A DNA stretch of 64,000 bases from Rhexocercosporidium sp. MPI-PUGE-AT-0058. Lineage: Eukaryota; Ascomycota; Leotiomycetes; Helotiales. Every line of letters begins with the position of its first letter. Position 1 is the stretch's first letter. Position numbers and translations under genes: made by a program. The DNA is taken from positions 186,001 to 250,000 of the forward strand of contig JAGTJL010000019.1 in the NCBI GenBank assembly GCA_020746875.1. Reading direction: 5' to 3'. Below the pieces are notes generated by a model that ran no database searches, was not told where the DNA came from, and saw nothing but the letters and a program-made list of their open reading frames with translations. This document shows positions 37,001-48,900 of this stretch, piece after piece.

Positions 37001-39584
37001 GTCAATCTTTTTACGTTTTCGTAAAAGGCGATATATTTATCTTTTGAATCCCGTCTCGTTCTTAGTAAAGATTCCTTCTTGAGTAGATTATAATTTTTTA
37101 TAAGAATCCGGTAAAAGAAGAGCCGCTAATTAAAATACTTTAATTCTTTAAATTAAATAATGAATTCGCGTTAAGTTATTATATTTTGTTTAAGTAATAA
37201 GGACTTTTATAATTAAAGTCCTTTCGGCAATTAGTTATAATTAAGGAAAAATTAAGATCTTTTTAATAATAGCTTAGGATGCTTAGAGAAGCTTTTGCAG
37301 TAAGGTAGTAAATAGTGTGCGAGACTTTAGTAAAGTAGTTGTTACCGTGGAATTCGTTATTTTATTTAAATAGACCGCTTTACTTGTCTGCGAGGCATTC
37401 AGAAGCGCAGCCTTATGAGTGCTTGGAATAAGCTCTTAATAATCTTTTATAGTGCCTCGCTTAAGAAACTCTTAGAAACTGATTATTAGAAGCTGTTTAA
37501 AAGTTAGTTTAATTTAATATTATAATTAAAACGTAATTAATTACCCTCGACTTCACAAAGTTAGATAGCGATATTGTTTTAAAAGCTTTGATAAGAAGTT
37601 TCTTAGTGTTACTTGCTAAGACGGTAAACTAATAATTGATTTCTATTATTATATTAAAAAGAAAAGAGTAGTTAAAGAAGCTTTATATTTAATTCATAAA
37701 AGAGCTTCGCTTTATATTTATTTCGCAGAAGGCCTCGCTAAATTTAGAGTAATAGAGGACTTAAACAACCTTCTAGGTTGTTGAAGTCCCTTATTAGTAA
37801 CAGCGGCCGTAATATATATTGTGGCGCTTCTGATTATCTCCGACTTAATAGTATTTGTAATACGTCGTAATGAGATATGTAAATTAAATAAAGATTATTG
37901 TTTATTAATTATTACTTTTAAAATTAAAGCGACTGTTTTCTTCGAAGTCCTCGAAAGTGGTTGATTTTATATTTGCCCGTGCCGAAAGATTTAAGAACTA
38001 GTTTTATATATAAGTAAAAGCCGCAGAATAAGGCAACTTATATACGCCTTCCTTATTTATAACCTTTTAGCGCTATTATGTTAGTTCGCTTAATTTCATC
38101 ATTTTATTACCTTAATTATTACAAAAAATCGAGCTATTCTTATCGCATCTTGTATGCTTATATCAGCCTTTACTAAAATTTGCGATTCTTTACGAAAATT
38201 CTTGCTTATCTATTTCTTATCTATTTATTATTTCTTATATTTATTATTATATTTAAATTTATTATAATAGTATGACGATTTCAATATAAGCGGACCTATT
38301 CTGACTTACTAACTTTTAAACCTTCTGTTCGTAAGCCAAAACTATAGCTAAAGATAAGTATATCGGCGATCCTTATTATTTTTAATAAGTTAATTTTAAT
38401 ATTCTCGGCTAAAAGCGATAAAAAAGTTTTATAAATTTTTGTTTCGTTAATCGGATTTTTATTAATTGTTTATTAAGTTAATTATTATATTTTTTCGGAA
38501 ATAGCTCGTTTATCTTTTTCTTAAATTATATTCTTAAACAAGTATTATGCCTTTAGGTTAACGCGTTAAGTAATATATTAGTTCTGATGCGATTCAATAG
38601 TATATTTAATTAAGTCATTTTTAATTAATATATTAATAGCTTTAGCATTTATTTATACTGAAGTTTTGCAAATTATCCTGCTTTCTATTGTTATAATAGA
38701 ATACTTTATATTATTTATAATATATATAGCTCTTTTCCGGTAAACCGATCGCGGCAGAGTTAAGGCTGATATAATTCAATTAAATACGGGGATATATTAT
38801 CTTATTTAAGTCGGTAGTCTTATATTTTTAATCTTATATTTAAAAGATAAAGTTGACTTTATGACGTCTTTATAAGTAAATAATAAGCTTATACAAAGTT
38901 AAAATTAAAAGTCCTTTAATAAACTACGTAAATTAATATAGTAGCTGCCTTAATGTAGCTTATATAAGCAGTGATTTTATAAATATTAGTATTAACGATA
39001 AAGGTCTTATTATTAAAAAAACGTAATAATTAAGTAAAAGCATTAAGAGTAAAAATCCTCTTATTGAAGAAACTTAGTAATTAAGGAAATTTAAAGATAG
39101 CGAGTAAAAACTTATAGCTTAAAGAACTCAATAATTTATAGTAATATTTAAAGAAACAGAACTCTATAGGTCGGCTAATAGGTCTTAAGTTATATATAAG
39201 ATAATATAAGGGAGGGGAAGGGGGACAGGCGTGAGGTTTTGGTTAAATAGACTCTGGAGAATTATACATATTTTGAATTATCTTGCCTAAAAGGGAGCTA
39301 TACTCCTCGTGATATTACCTAATCATTATATAGTACTTTTTATAAGGTTTATAAAAAGGCCTCAAAGCACAGAGAATTGTCTTCATTATATATTGATCTT
39401 AATCTGTCACTTTTAAAAGTAATCCTCCCGCTTGTGTTTTATCTTTATTGCCTTCTTTTACTTCTCGTCTTAATTTCATTTCGTTAAAAGACTTTATAAT
39501 AACGAGCTAAAAAACGATATATAAAAATAAGAGTTTTTAATAAATTATTTTCTAATCTTTATTAAAACTATTATTAAGCCTATT
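37001..39584. other. AT-rich stretch, no gene followed
   Basis: 2.6 kb of RIP-textured sequence. I see no LTR, tandem repeat or convincing coding frame; a few short patches are protein-like but too short to call. Confidence 0.35.
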
Positions 39585-39950
39585 ATGTTTAATTACTATT
39601 AGCCATTTATAAATCTCGGGGAGAAGAGAATTAAGAGAACCGGAATTAAGAGCTTATTTAATATTGAAGAAGAAGCGGCGGAGTATTATTATTATAGCTA
39701 TAATAAGTGGCAAGAGTTTATAAACGATAAAACTTATAGTATTTATACGCATAAGAATTATAGATACTGCCTTATCGGGCGATAAAAATAACTTGAAATT
39801 TTATTAATAGCTAAAATTAATCTTTATTTTATAATTCTTTATTTTAAGCTTTTTAAATATAAATTAAAATGAGATTCTTAAAAAAGTTAATAATTTATAA
39901 TTAAGTATTATTTAATTTTAAACCTTATCTTTAAATTAATTATTCGTATA
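39585..39950 (+). pseudogene. Short decayed plus-strand ORF
   Basis: From ATG 39585 the frame reads, after one early TAG, PFINLGEKRIKRTGIKSLFN, IEEEAAEYYYYSYNKWQEFI, NDKTYSIYTHKNYRYCLIGR (61 stop-free codons), then LEILLIAKINLYFIILYFKL. Later stops include TGA. Acidic and Tyr-rich (Tyr may come from His or Cys). Not recognised. Confidence 0.42.
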
Positions 39951-40138
39951 TTTTTAAGTGTTATTAAATTTTCGTGTTATTAAATCTAATATTAATTACT
40001 GCTTACGTTACTATTTATAAAAACAAGTTACTTCCCAGCTTTTAAATAGTTAATTTATATTTTGTTTACTTTAAATATACTTACAAGATTATACTTAATC
40101 ACTAGATCTTATTTTTACGGAAGAATACGCTTAATATA

Positions 40139-40490
40139 TTGAGCATTATACTTATTTCGGAACGATTATCTCGTTTTTTAATTGAAGCGTTCTGGATTAT
40201 CTTCGAAAGGATTGCCTTATTCTTAAGAGGTATTTCTATCTTTTGTTTTATTATTATACTTAACGTCGGATTACTTTTTACGAGAATTTATAACTTTTTT
40301 ATAATACTTATTATTTGTTTTATTATTATATTCGCTAAAATCTATAAGCTGCTTTTTAATATAAGCGAACTTTTAGTTACGATTATATTAATTTCACTTA
40401 TAGTTCGACGGAAAGAACTTGACTTCTTATTGAGTGACGTTTCCAGCGAGTTTATTATTAAAGTGCTTATAAGTTTTCTTTTATTAAGAA
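40139..40490 (-). pseudogene. Possible decayed minus-strand ORF
   Basis: The plus strand is stop-free here for 119 codons, but its translation is an implausible run of Ile/Leu/Phe with no start context. The minus strand reads as hydrophilic protein (FAYIKKQLIDFSEYNNKTNN, KYYKKVINSRKK, GNPFEDNPERFN) with stops mostly TAA/TAG. I therefore treat the plus ORF as an antisense shadow. Weak call. Confidence 0.3.
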
Positions 40491-40999
40491 TATTATAATA
40501 TATTAATAGTCATAAAAGGAACTAAAAAAGGGGCTACTTTAATATCTTTACGTTATTTAAAATATCTTAAATAGGCCTAGTTTAATTGCTGTTAATCGAG
40601 AGAAGTAGCTGTCTATAACCTCCTTTATTATAGTATAGTCTTAAGTTAAACGTAAGTATTATTTTATACTTATGTAATATTAGTTTAATTTCTCGTCTTA
40701 TAAAAGTTCAAATTTATTATATTATAATAAGCTATTTCTAAACCCCGCCGAATTAATTATTAATAAAAAAAGGAATATATTAAGAAGTTTTAATAAGTAA
40801 AAGTAAGGAATAATATCCGGCGAACTTAGAAGTTTTATATAATATGCTACGAAAACAAGGGTCCGCTAATACGCTAAATGAATAATTATTGCCGCGGAAG
40901 CATAAGATATAAACTGAAATAGATTTTAGCGAAAATAATGCGTTAATTAAACTAAGTGAAAATAATAAGTTTCTAAATCTTTCGATTTAAATAAATTAA

Positions 41000-41420
41000 A
41001 TGAAACTTAATCGAGAAAAGCGAGTTAAGAGTAGGGGATATATCGAAAAGAGAATAAAGTTACGGAATAATAAATATTATACTTTATATAGACGCAGAAT
41101 TCAGTAGGATAGAAAATATTAAAAGGGCTAAGAGGTCTTATGCTGTTATTAGTTTAAAATAAGTAAGCTAAACGAGTTAAATGGTAAGCCCGATAACTTA
41201 TATTTGGCAATTTTAGGTCTTCTCTAGTATTAAAATAAAGATCGCCTTACGAAGGAAGTGAAGAAATAGAAGGAGTTATAAAATATAGTTAATTAAATGC
41301 TATTAAATAATATATATTATATTAAGGCGCTTTAAAGCCACTTAAGGCCGTATCGCCTATTAGTCTTTTATTGCACGCTCTTTTTGTACGTTTTAAGGAA
41401 TTTCTAAGTTAATTTATGGA
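41000..41420 (+). pseudogene. Decayed plus-strand ORF of unknown function
   Basis: From ATG 41000 one frame reads KLNREKRVKSRGYIEKRIKL, RNNKYYTLYRRRIQ, SKLNELNGKPDNLYLAILGL and NKDRLTKEVKK, with TAA/TAG stops. Strongly basic N-terminal half. No domain recognised. Confidence 0.4.
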
Positions 41421-42599
41421 CTTTCGTTTCCGTGGCTATTTAAGTAAGTCGAGGCTGTCCATTCTTTATGGCTATTAGTATATTATAATACCTTAAATAA
41501 AGGAAAACCTATAGGCATTTTAATAATAGATTCAGTTCGTTAGTAAACTTATAGCAGAGATTAAGATTTATAGTAACGAGAATATTATTTTAAAAAAAAA
41601 GCTAAAACTTAATTAAAAATTAAATAAAGAATCGAAGGGGATATCGCCGGTAAAATATATATTACGGAAAGTAATAATAAGACGGAGACTCTTTTATTAC
41701 TCCTGCCAGTGTAAGATTAAAGGTAAGGGTCATTAGTACGCAGAATATTATTATAAGTAATGTTTAATATATATTTTATAATTATAGCTTAGAGAAATTA
41801 TATTTATTTACTATTTCACTTTAAGATTTTAATCTTTATTTTTTAAAAGCGGTGAGACGGTTTAATTTTATGGATTTAATAGCTTAAATTTAAAGTAAAT
41901 AATAAGGGGAAAACTATTATTTATAAAAAATGTAAGAAACTGTTATTTTATCTTTAACTTCTTCTTAATATAAGTCGAGTACTAGTGCGCTTGCCGAGAG
42001 TTACGCCTCCCATAAGTAATTGAAGCAAGTTATATTGTATGGATTACTTACCCTTTGTAGGAGTTAGAGATATGGACTTTTAGATATATAAGGACTTTTG
42101 CTTAAGGACACGCTTTGTATTCGTAATATCGCGAAATCTTATAGCTTGCTTCAGAAATATAATTTTAAAACACGTTCTTAGTATAATTATAGATATTAAA
42201 ATTCTCGTCGAAGAAGTTGATAATGAATTCGCTTATGAATTTTTCCTTTGTAGAAAATATATAATGAGGTTCGAGCGGAATTGTGATCGCAATTATTACG
42301 GTAAGGATTCGTATATTTACTTGTATTTTATATATTGATTATTTATTAAAAAGCCGCTATATTAGTAGCTATTGGTATTTTAGGCGGTCTTAGTATTTTT
42401 GCGGGTATTATGGGAAGTATTTTCCTCAAGCTTTAACTTTATATAAGCATATGAAAACTTATATTGAGAAGAAGCTTTGCAAATATAAGAAATATGGAAA
42501 AGTAAGTTATATTGCCTTAATTATTGAATATAAGCTAAATTCCGAAGCTTTTTAGTGACTTTAGTTCCTTTATAAAGCATCTTCAAAATAATAGCTATT

Positions 42600-42960
42600 G
42601 AAAATTTGAGAAGAAAGGAGATTTTAATAAGTTTTAGGTCTTAACTATATCTTTTAGTTAAAGATAACTTAGTATATCGCCGTATTTAGAGTTTAATTCT
42701 GGGATTAGCTTACGACGCAGCCCAGAATAATATTAATAGATATACCTTTCTGGCCCTTCGTAAGGAGATGATTATTAATAAGGTTAATATACTAAAGCGC
42801 CTTTCTTTAATAATATACGGCATACGGTATTTGGATCGTTTTTAATCTCGTCGGCTAGTAATATTTTTACGGCTTCTTGTATCGTATTAGAAGAACTTTG
42901 GACGGTAGTAATCCGGCTAGATATTCTCGTCGATTTATTAATTATACTTTTATTAATTAC
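42600..42960 (-). pseudogene. Decayed minus-strand ORF of unknown function
   Basis: The minus frame reads STRISSRITTVQSSSNTIQE, AVKILLADEIKNDPNTVCRI, LLKKGALVY and RRKLIPELNSKYGDILSYL, with TAA/TAG stops. The plus strand can also be read here, but the minus reading is more hydrophilic and protein-like. Helix-turn-helix-like spacing is possible but not claimed. Confidence 0.38.
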
Positions 42961-43059
42961 TTAAAAGCTTCTTTCGGATATAATAAACTAGCTTACTTAT
43001 AATAAACGCTTTCTCTTTTATTATATTAAGTGGGAGTTCGACGTAAATGAGGTAAGAAA

Positions 43060-43560
43060 CTAAATGATAATCGAGTTGGTAATTTTATAATTTGCTTAAA
43101 TAAAGGTATATATTGAGGGTCCGTTTATAAGGAAGCATGTTAATTCTGGTTAAAAATTAGCTATAGCTTTAATAAGTGAGAAATACTCGTACTTTATGGA
43201 TATTACTTAAATACTCCTTTAAATTATAATTTTATTTCGTTGTATAAACCGTGTTTATTATATTTGTAATTAAGTATACGATTTCTGCTTTATATGTTTA
43301 AAGCATTTAAAGTTCGATCTTAGTAATCGTCTGCTACGATATTAGTACTTCCAAAAGCGCGGATAGCTTGAGTAAGTATTTTATTTTTTATTACGTAATA
43401 ATAGCTAATTATAAGAGTGTGATTTATAATATCTTTTATTTAAAAAGAATAACGGCAAATTCAGAGTATTTTGTTACGTTTGATTACTTTTATCGAGCTC
43501 TTAGACTTATAATTATAATATATTATAGCCTTGATTCATTAGCGAGTTAGGCACTTAATT
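43060..43560 (-). pseudogene. Decayed minus-strand ORF of unknown function
   Basis: The minus frame reads IKAIIYYNYKSKSSIKVIKR, IKDIINHTLIISYYYVIKNK, ILTQAIRAFGSTNIVADDY, DRTLNALNI and SRNRILNYKYNKHGLYNEIK. Stops are nearly all TAA. The stop-free plus-strand run at 43368-43550 is judged an antisense shadow. It may be continuous with the block at 42600-42960, as both are on the same strand. Confidence 0.38.
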
Positions 43561-43699
43561 AGTCGTTATAATTGGTTATTAATTGTTTATAGCGCTTGTT
43601 TAAGTAGGCAGCCTTATAAAATTTATTTATAAAAGAAGATTTCTTTTTAAGTTTGAATAAATACCTCGGAAACTTATAGCGATAGCTTTTTAATAAAGT

Positions 43700-44060
43700 A
43701 GTTCCGAGTGATATTAAATATATAACTAATAAACGACTTCGTCTTAATAGAAGCTTAGACGTTAACTTGAATAAGGAAGAGATTAATTTATTTCTTAATT
43801 ATTTAAAGAGTCTAAATATCTTGAATTAGCGGAACTTAGACTTTCTTATAAAAGTGAAGGGATAGGAGAAGGTTATGGAGTTAGCCCGATTAAAAGATGC
43901 TTAAAATAAAAATAAAATTAGAGAATATTAGGAAGAGAAAATTATTTAAGATAAAGAGTAATTGAATTATATTGAGGATGAAGGTTATTTAATTTATATA
44001 TAACGTTAAAATAAAAATAAAGCATTTACTTAAGATATCTTAAATAAATATATTTTAATT
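43700..44060 (+). pseudogene. Decayed plus-strand ORF just outside gypsy-2
   Basis: The plus frame from 43701 reads VPSDIKYITNKRLRLNRSLD, VNLNKEEINLFLNYLKSLNI, DFLIKVKG, EKVMELARLKDA and NKNKIREY-EEKII, then LNYIEDEGYLIYI. Stops are TAG/TAA only. A charged, helical C-terminal-like region. Not recognised. Confidence 0.4.
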
Positions 44061-44161
44061 AAGCTTTCTTTTTGCCTTGAATGAGAAAACTTTAGATTTT
44101 TAAATTTAGTAATATATATATATACGTTGACTTTACGTTATATTTAATTAAAGAAAAATGG

Positions 44162-44166
44162 GAATA
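44162..44166. repeat. Target-site duplication of gypsy-2, left (gaata)
   Basis: Identical to 52457-52461 on the far side of the element. It fixes both ends of gypsy-2. Confidence 0.88.
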
Positions 44167-44423
44167 TGTCAGATGGAATTCACGGTAGGCAAAGCTTCGT
44201 AAAGGTTTAAGGTAAATTATATTTAAAGAATTAATCTCTAGCCTTCGAAGAAGTCCAGAAGAGAAGCGTATATATAAAGGAGATTACTCGTAAGGGGAAG
44301 TAAAACGCCGGCGTGATTAGATATATAAGTAAGACTGATTCTACTAATACCGTAAAAGCCTCGGCCCTTTTATACTACGGGCCCGATTCCGTATAGATAA
44401 AATAAATAAGCATATATATAATA
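44167..44423 (-). repeat. Gypsy-2 3' LTR (257 bp)
   Basis: The left (outer) end TGTCAGATGGAATTCACGG is unmutated; the right (inner) end has decayed to catatatataata. Alignment to 52200-52456 needs no gap. Confidence 0.92.
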
Positions 44424-45990
44424 ATTATTCCTTCTTCTAATAATAGCGTTCGCGATACCGATACTTTAATTAATAATATATTAGTACGCCTTCGCGTCGC
44501 TTAAGGCAAGGACTAAGCCGCGGTAGGTCGGATAACCGTATTCCGGTCGATAAGTTTAGCTAATTAGATTAATATAATTATTCAGATTATTACGCTAAGC
44601 ATGTAATACTACATCGCGATTAGTTCGTCGAACGTCGTCCGATTACTTTATAAGCCGTTTCGTATAATATATTAATATTACTAGCTTAGTAGATAAGAAT
44701 AGCTTTATAAAATAATAGAAGATATTTGCTTTAATTATAAGATCCTTGCGCGTATACACAAGAGCTCTTATACTTATATTCGAATGCTATAACTATCGTT
44801 ATTATTAAAGAATTGTTTTCGGTCGGCGAAGTAATAGACAGGTTGCGCGCTAGTGGCGTATTCACGTTTATTTGCTAAATAAATGGAATGCAAATAGTAT
44901 AAATATAATAATATGGTTATATAATAATTACGATTTCGCTACTTTATTAAGACGTATATATAAATAGCTTCCTCGTCGCGTCAATAATAACTTTTCTTCT
45001 TTAGCTTATTTATATATAATACCCGTGCTTATGCGTCGCTATCCTCCCGTTTCTCTTCTTCTTTTCTTCTTTAATTAATTATTAATATTATTATTATTAT
45101 TATATTCTTCGTCTAACGTCTTAAAACTATCGCATCTGATAACCTTACGAACTAGCCTCGCAGAAGTTCTTACGACTAATATTTTAAAATTATACTAGTC
45201 GATTCCTTCTTCTATTATATTAATAAAAAAAGCAAGAAGAATTACAACCGCTGCTTCGAGCAGAAGGCCGTTTGCATCGTCGTACGTATTTATATTTATA
45301 AAATTTACTAATAATATAATACTAAGCGCGTTAAAAGTGAATTATATACTAATTATAAGATAAACAGTTCTCCCGTACTTTTTATAAAGATATCCGTATT
45401 ATAAAGAACCTTACCGTCGATTTCGAGAACTAGCTGCGTAAGAATAGCTAGTATAATACTAGCGTCGCTCCCGAGGATTATAACTTCACGATTCTTACAG
45501 GAGCTTAAAGCTTCGCTGCTTAGCTCGAGAAGCACCGTATGACCGATTCCTCGTCGCGTATATCTTTTAAGCTTAATAAGAAAGATACTAATTAAGTTTC
45601 TCTTTTTATTAATACTCTTCTCGTAAGTTATACTTTTCTTTTCTAAAATATTATTAATATATTAATAAAATAAAAGAGTTCGAGAAGTTTTATAAGAATA
45701 TAATACGCTTAATTAATAATATATTTAAATTCAAGAACGCTTATACTATTATTTTTGCTTCCGAGGCCGACTAAATTATTCACGGTCTGATAAAAGAATT
45801 AGTAACGGAGATTCGGTTATACCGCGAAGTCATAATAATTATTATAAGTATTCCGTGCCCGCTCCGTTATTAATATATACTAATATTATATTAAAGCGAT
45901 ATTATATTAAACGAAACTATTAAAACTATTCCAGGAAATATCTTATAATTCTTTAGCGCTTAGTAGATATTGCGGTACGAGTCTGGGTTT
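44424..45990 (-). other. Gypsy-2 region downstream of integrase
   Basis: Lies between the integrase end and the 3' LTR. It includes a 60-codon stop-free minus run (45535-45353; LLELSSEALSSCKNREVIIL, GSDASIILAILTQLVLEIDG) that reads like real protein and may be a C-terminal extension or an extra ORF. No chromodomain could be confirmed. Confidence 0.4.
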
Positions 45991-45999
45991 AGCGTTAAA

Positions 46000-48900
46000 G
46001 AGTTTAGGTTTTTCGAATAATTTGATTTATAGAGTAGATACCTTATGCTTTAAGTACTTGCGATAGAATTACGCTATTATTTTATAATTAAAATAAAATC
46101 TCGTTATTTTTTAAATTATAATTTAAATATATTTTATAAGCTTATTCTTTTTTAATATAATATTATATATTTCATACTTACGCCGGTATTACTTTTAAAG
46201 CTTTAATAAAACCCTTAAAACTTTTATAAGAAAATATAAAAAAAGAATATTTTTATTTATAATCGGCGATACTTTCTCGGCCTTCCGACTTTTTATAGTC
46301 TTCCCGGCTTTCTTATAAATTACGCGAAAGTTTTATACTTCTTTGCTTTTAGTATTTAATTTTCTAATTTATAATTCTTATCATATATATTAAGAGTTTT
46401 CTTAGTATTCTCGAGGTTTGAGTATACTAAGAGCTAAGTATTATAATCTTCCGGGAAATCTTTTTATTTAATTAAATATTTCTTAGTTTTATTTCTTTTA
46501 TTTTATTTATAATTAAAAATATTTTTAACTTCTTATTCTTAGAAATTATTTTCTTTATTTAATTTCGGAAATTTACCGAGTGAGTAATTATTTAATTACT
46601 TGCTAGCTTATATTATATATTCTTTTAGTAAAAATATATAGAATATTAGATAGAGCTTTTCATATAAGCTTAGCAGTTTTAGAATATATATTATATTATT
46701 TACGTATTTAATAATCTAGAATAAGCTAATATATTTTGGCGATAGCTTTTTAGTCTTTAATTAAATATTCTTAATATTAAGTATTATTTATTATTTTAAC
46801 TAGAAATATTTATCTAAATACCGGGCATTATAATAGCCTTCTTGACTTTATTACGTACGATCTTAAATTTTTATAAGTTTAGCTCGTTTATTATTTAATA
46901 ATTTAATTCTATCTCGGGCAGCTAATACTTTTCCTCCTTGAATACTATCCTTAAGGTTTTATAATATTACCGGCTTATAGCCGTAATAGATTTAAAATAG
47001 AAATATCTGAAGCGTTTAATAAAAAGAATTATTATAAGTAAACTCGGCAAAAGCTAATTTCCTTATTTAGTTTTTCTATAATATTCTGCAGAAAGCGCGG
47101 AAGTATATTTCTAGATTTTAATTTTATCTTTTTATTTATTTATCTATTTAAAGATAATATATAAAGCTTAATCTTTATTTAATATATATATAAAAGCAAA
47201 AAGCAAACTAGAATTTATTAATAAATATCGTACTTTTATCAGATACGATGCCCTAGAGTACGCTAAAGAGAGAAAATATTTTCTCGAATAGCAATTCCGC
47301 AAGTTCAGGAGTATTAATCGTTTTGCGATATATTAAATACCGGGTTATTTTCGAATACCGGTTAATAATTACTAATATATAATCAAGATCTAAGCTATTA
47401 AATAAGTTTCTATAAGGCGATAACTTTATAATAAAATCTATTGAAATCTCGGATTAAAGTCGCGAAGGCCTCGAGAGACTTATTAGAAGTTTATATAATA
47501 TATATCGTTTCGATTTAATCTTTTAATAAATATCGTATTTTTTAATATATATTCTGATATTATCTTTTATTTTATTTTAAAAGTAAGTTCTATAAAGGAA
47601 TTACGAAATCTTTATAATACCGTAATGCTTTATTAATAGGTTATTATAATAAAGTTTTATAATTTCTATTCTTAATATTAGATTATTTAAAATATAAGCT
47701 TTAAAATCTTATTAAAGAAGTCCCGATATATCTAAATTCTATTTCTAATTCAGTTAAGATTTAAATTTACTTATTATATTAATTATATTTTTACAGTTTT
47801 TATTATTACGCTAAGCGAAGATAATCAAGTCTCGCAGCAGCTTCGTTAATAAGGCTAAAGCTATTTGATTTCTAATTATTACTTTTATTTATAATATTAA
47901 AATAAGATATTTATAATTATTAATTCTTGCAATAAGCGGTTAGTTTTCGCTTTTCATATATAATAATATATTTATAAATAAAGCTATTATCTTAAATATA
48001 ATATTCAAAGGACTAGGTTTTGCATACTTAACTTCCAGAATTCTTTTCTAAATAGCTCGTCCCGGTTTTATTAATACCGGGTCCGGCTTTTTATTAATAA
48101 AATCTTAAATAATATTAAATAATTTTCTTAATAATATCTTATAATCTTCGTTTAAGAATACTTCGATATCGGCTTTTCGATTTTATAAAGTATTTACAAA
48201 AGCTTTTTTTAATTTATTTTGAAATATTAATAGCTAAATAATATTAATAAAGCTTTTAGATTTCCGATAATTTAGCTTTTTATTAAGTTTATCCGCCGGG
48301 TTTGCGGTATTCTTGCGATAATAGATTTTAAAATTATAAGTAATAAGATATATTACTTATTATACTTATCGATTCTTAAGATATTTCGCTATTATAAAAT
48401 ACTTGAAATTATTATAATCCGTAAGTATTTTAATAATATATTAATTACTTTTAAGATAATGCTTTTACTTCTTGAAATATTTAATAATAACTAAAAGCTT
48501 TTTATTATAAATAATATAATTCCGCTTAATATTAATTATCTTACGGGATTAATACGTAACGGGTTTCTAATGTCGCTTAAATCCTTTTTTAGAATTAGTT
48601 TATTAAAAGAGAGTATTAATAATTGCAAATCTAGAAGTATCGGTTTCAACTCGAATGCGCTTCGTAGGATCGAAATGCCTTATAACTGGTATATTAATAA
48701 AAGCTGCTTTTAAATCTTTAAAGCTTTTCTTAATTATATCAGAGAATTCGAAGGGTCTTTTCTTAATCTTATTTTCTATATTTTAAAAAGCTTCCGTTAA
48801 ACTTATAACTATTTTAGAATATTTTAATATAAATTTGCAATAAAAATTCGCGAAGCTTAGAAAAACCTAAATATCTTTATAAGATTCTGGCTTTAATTAT

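Noticed and set aside
40139..40498. 119-codon stop-free plus-strand ORF
   Set aside because: It is an Ile/Leu/Phe-rich translation with no domain. The opposite strand reads as hydrophilic protein with typical mutated stops, so this is most likely an antisense shadow.
43368..43550. 60-codon plus-strand ORF
   Set aside because: The minus strand across the same bases gives a better and longer protein reading, so the plus ORF is treated as a shadow.
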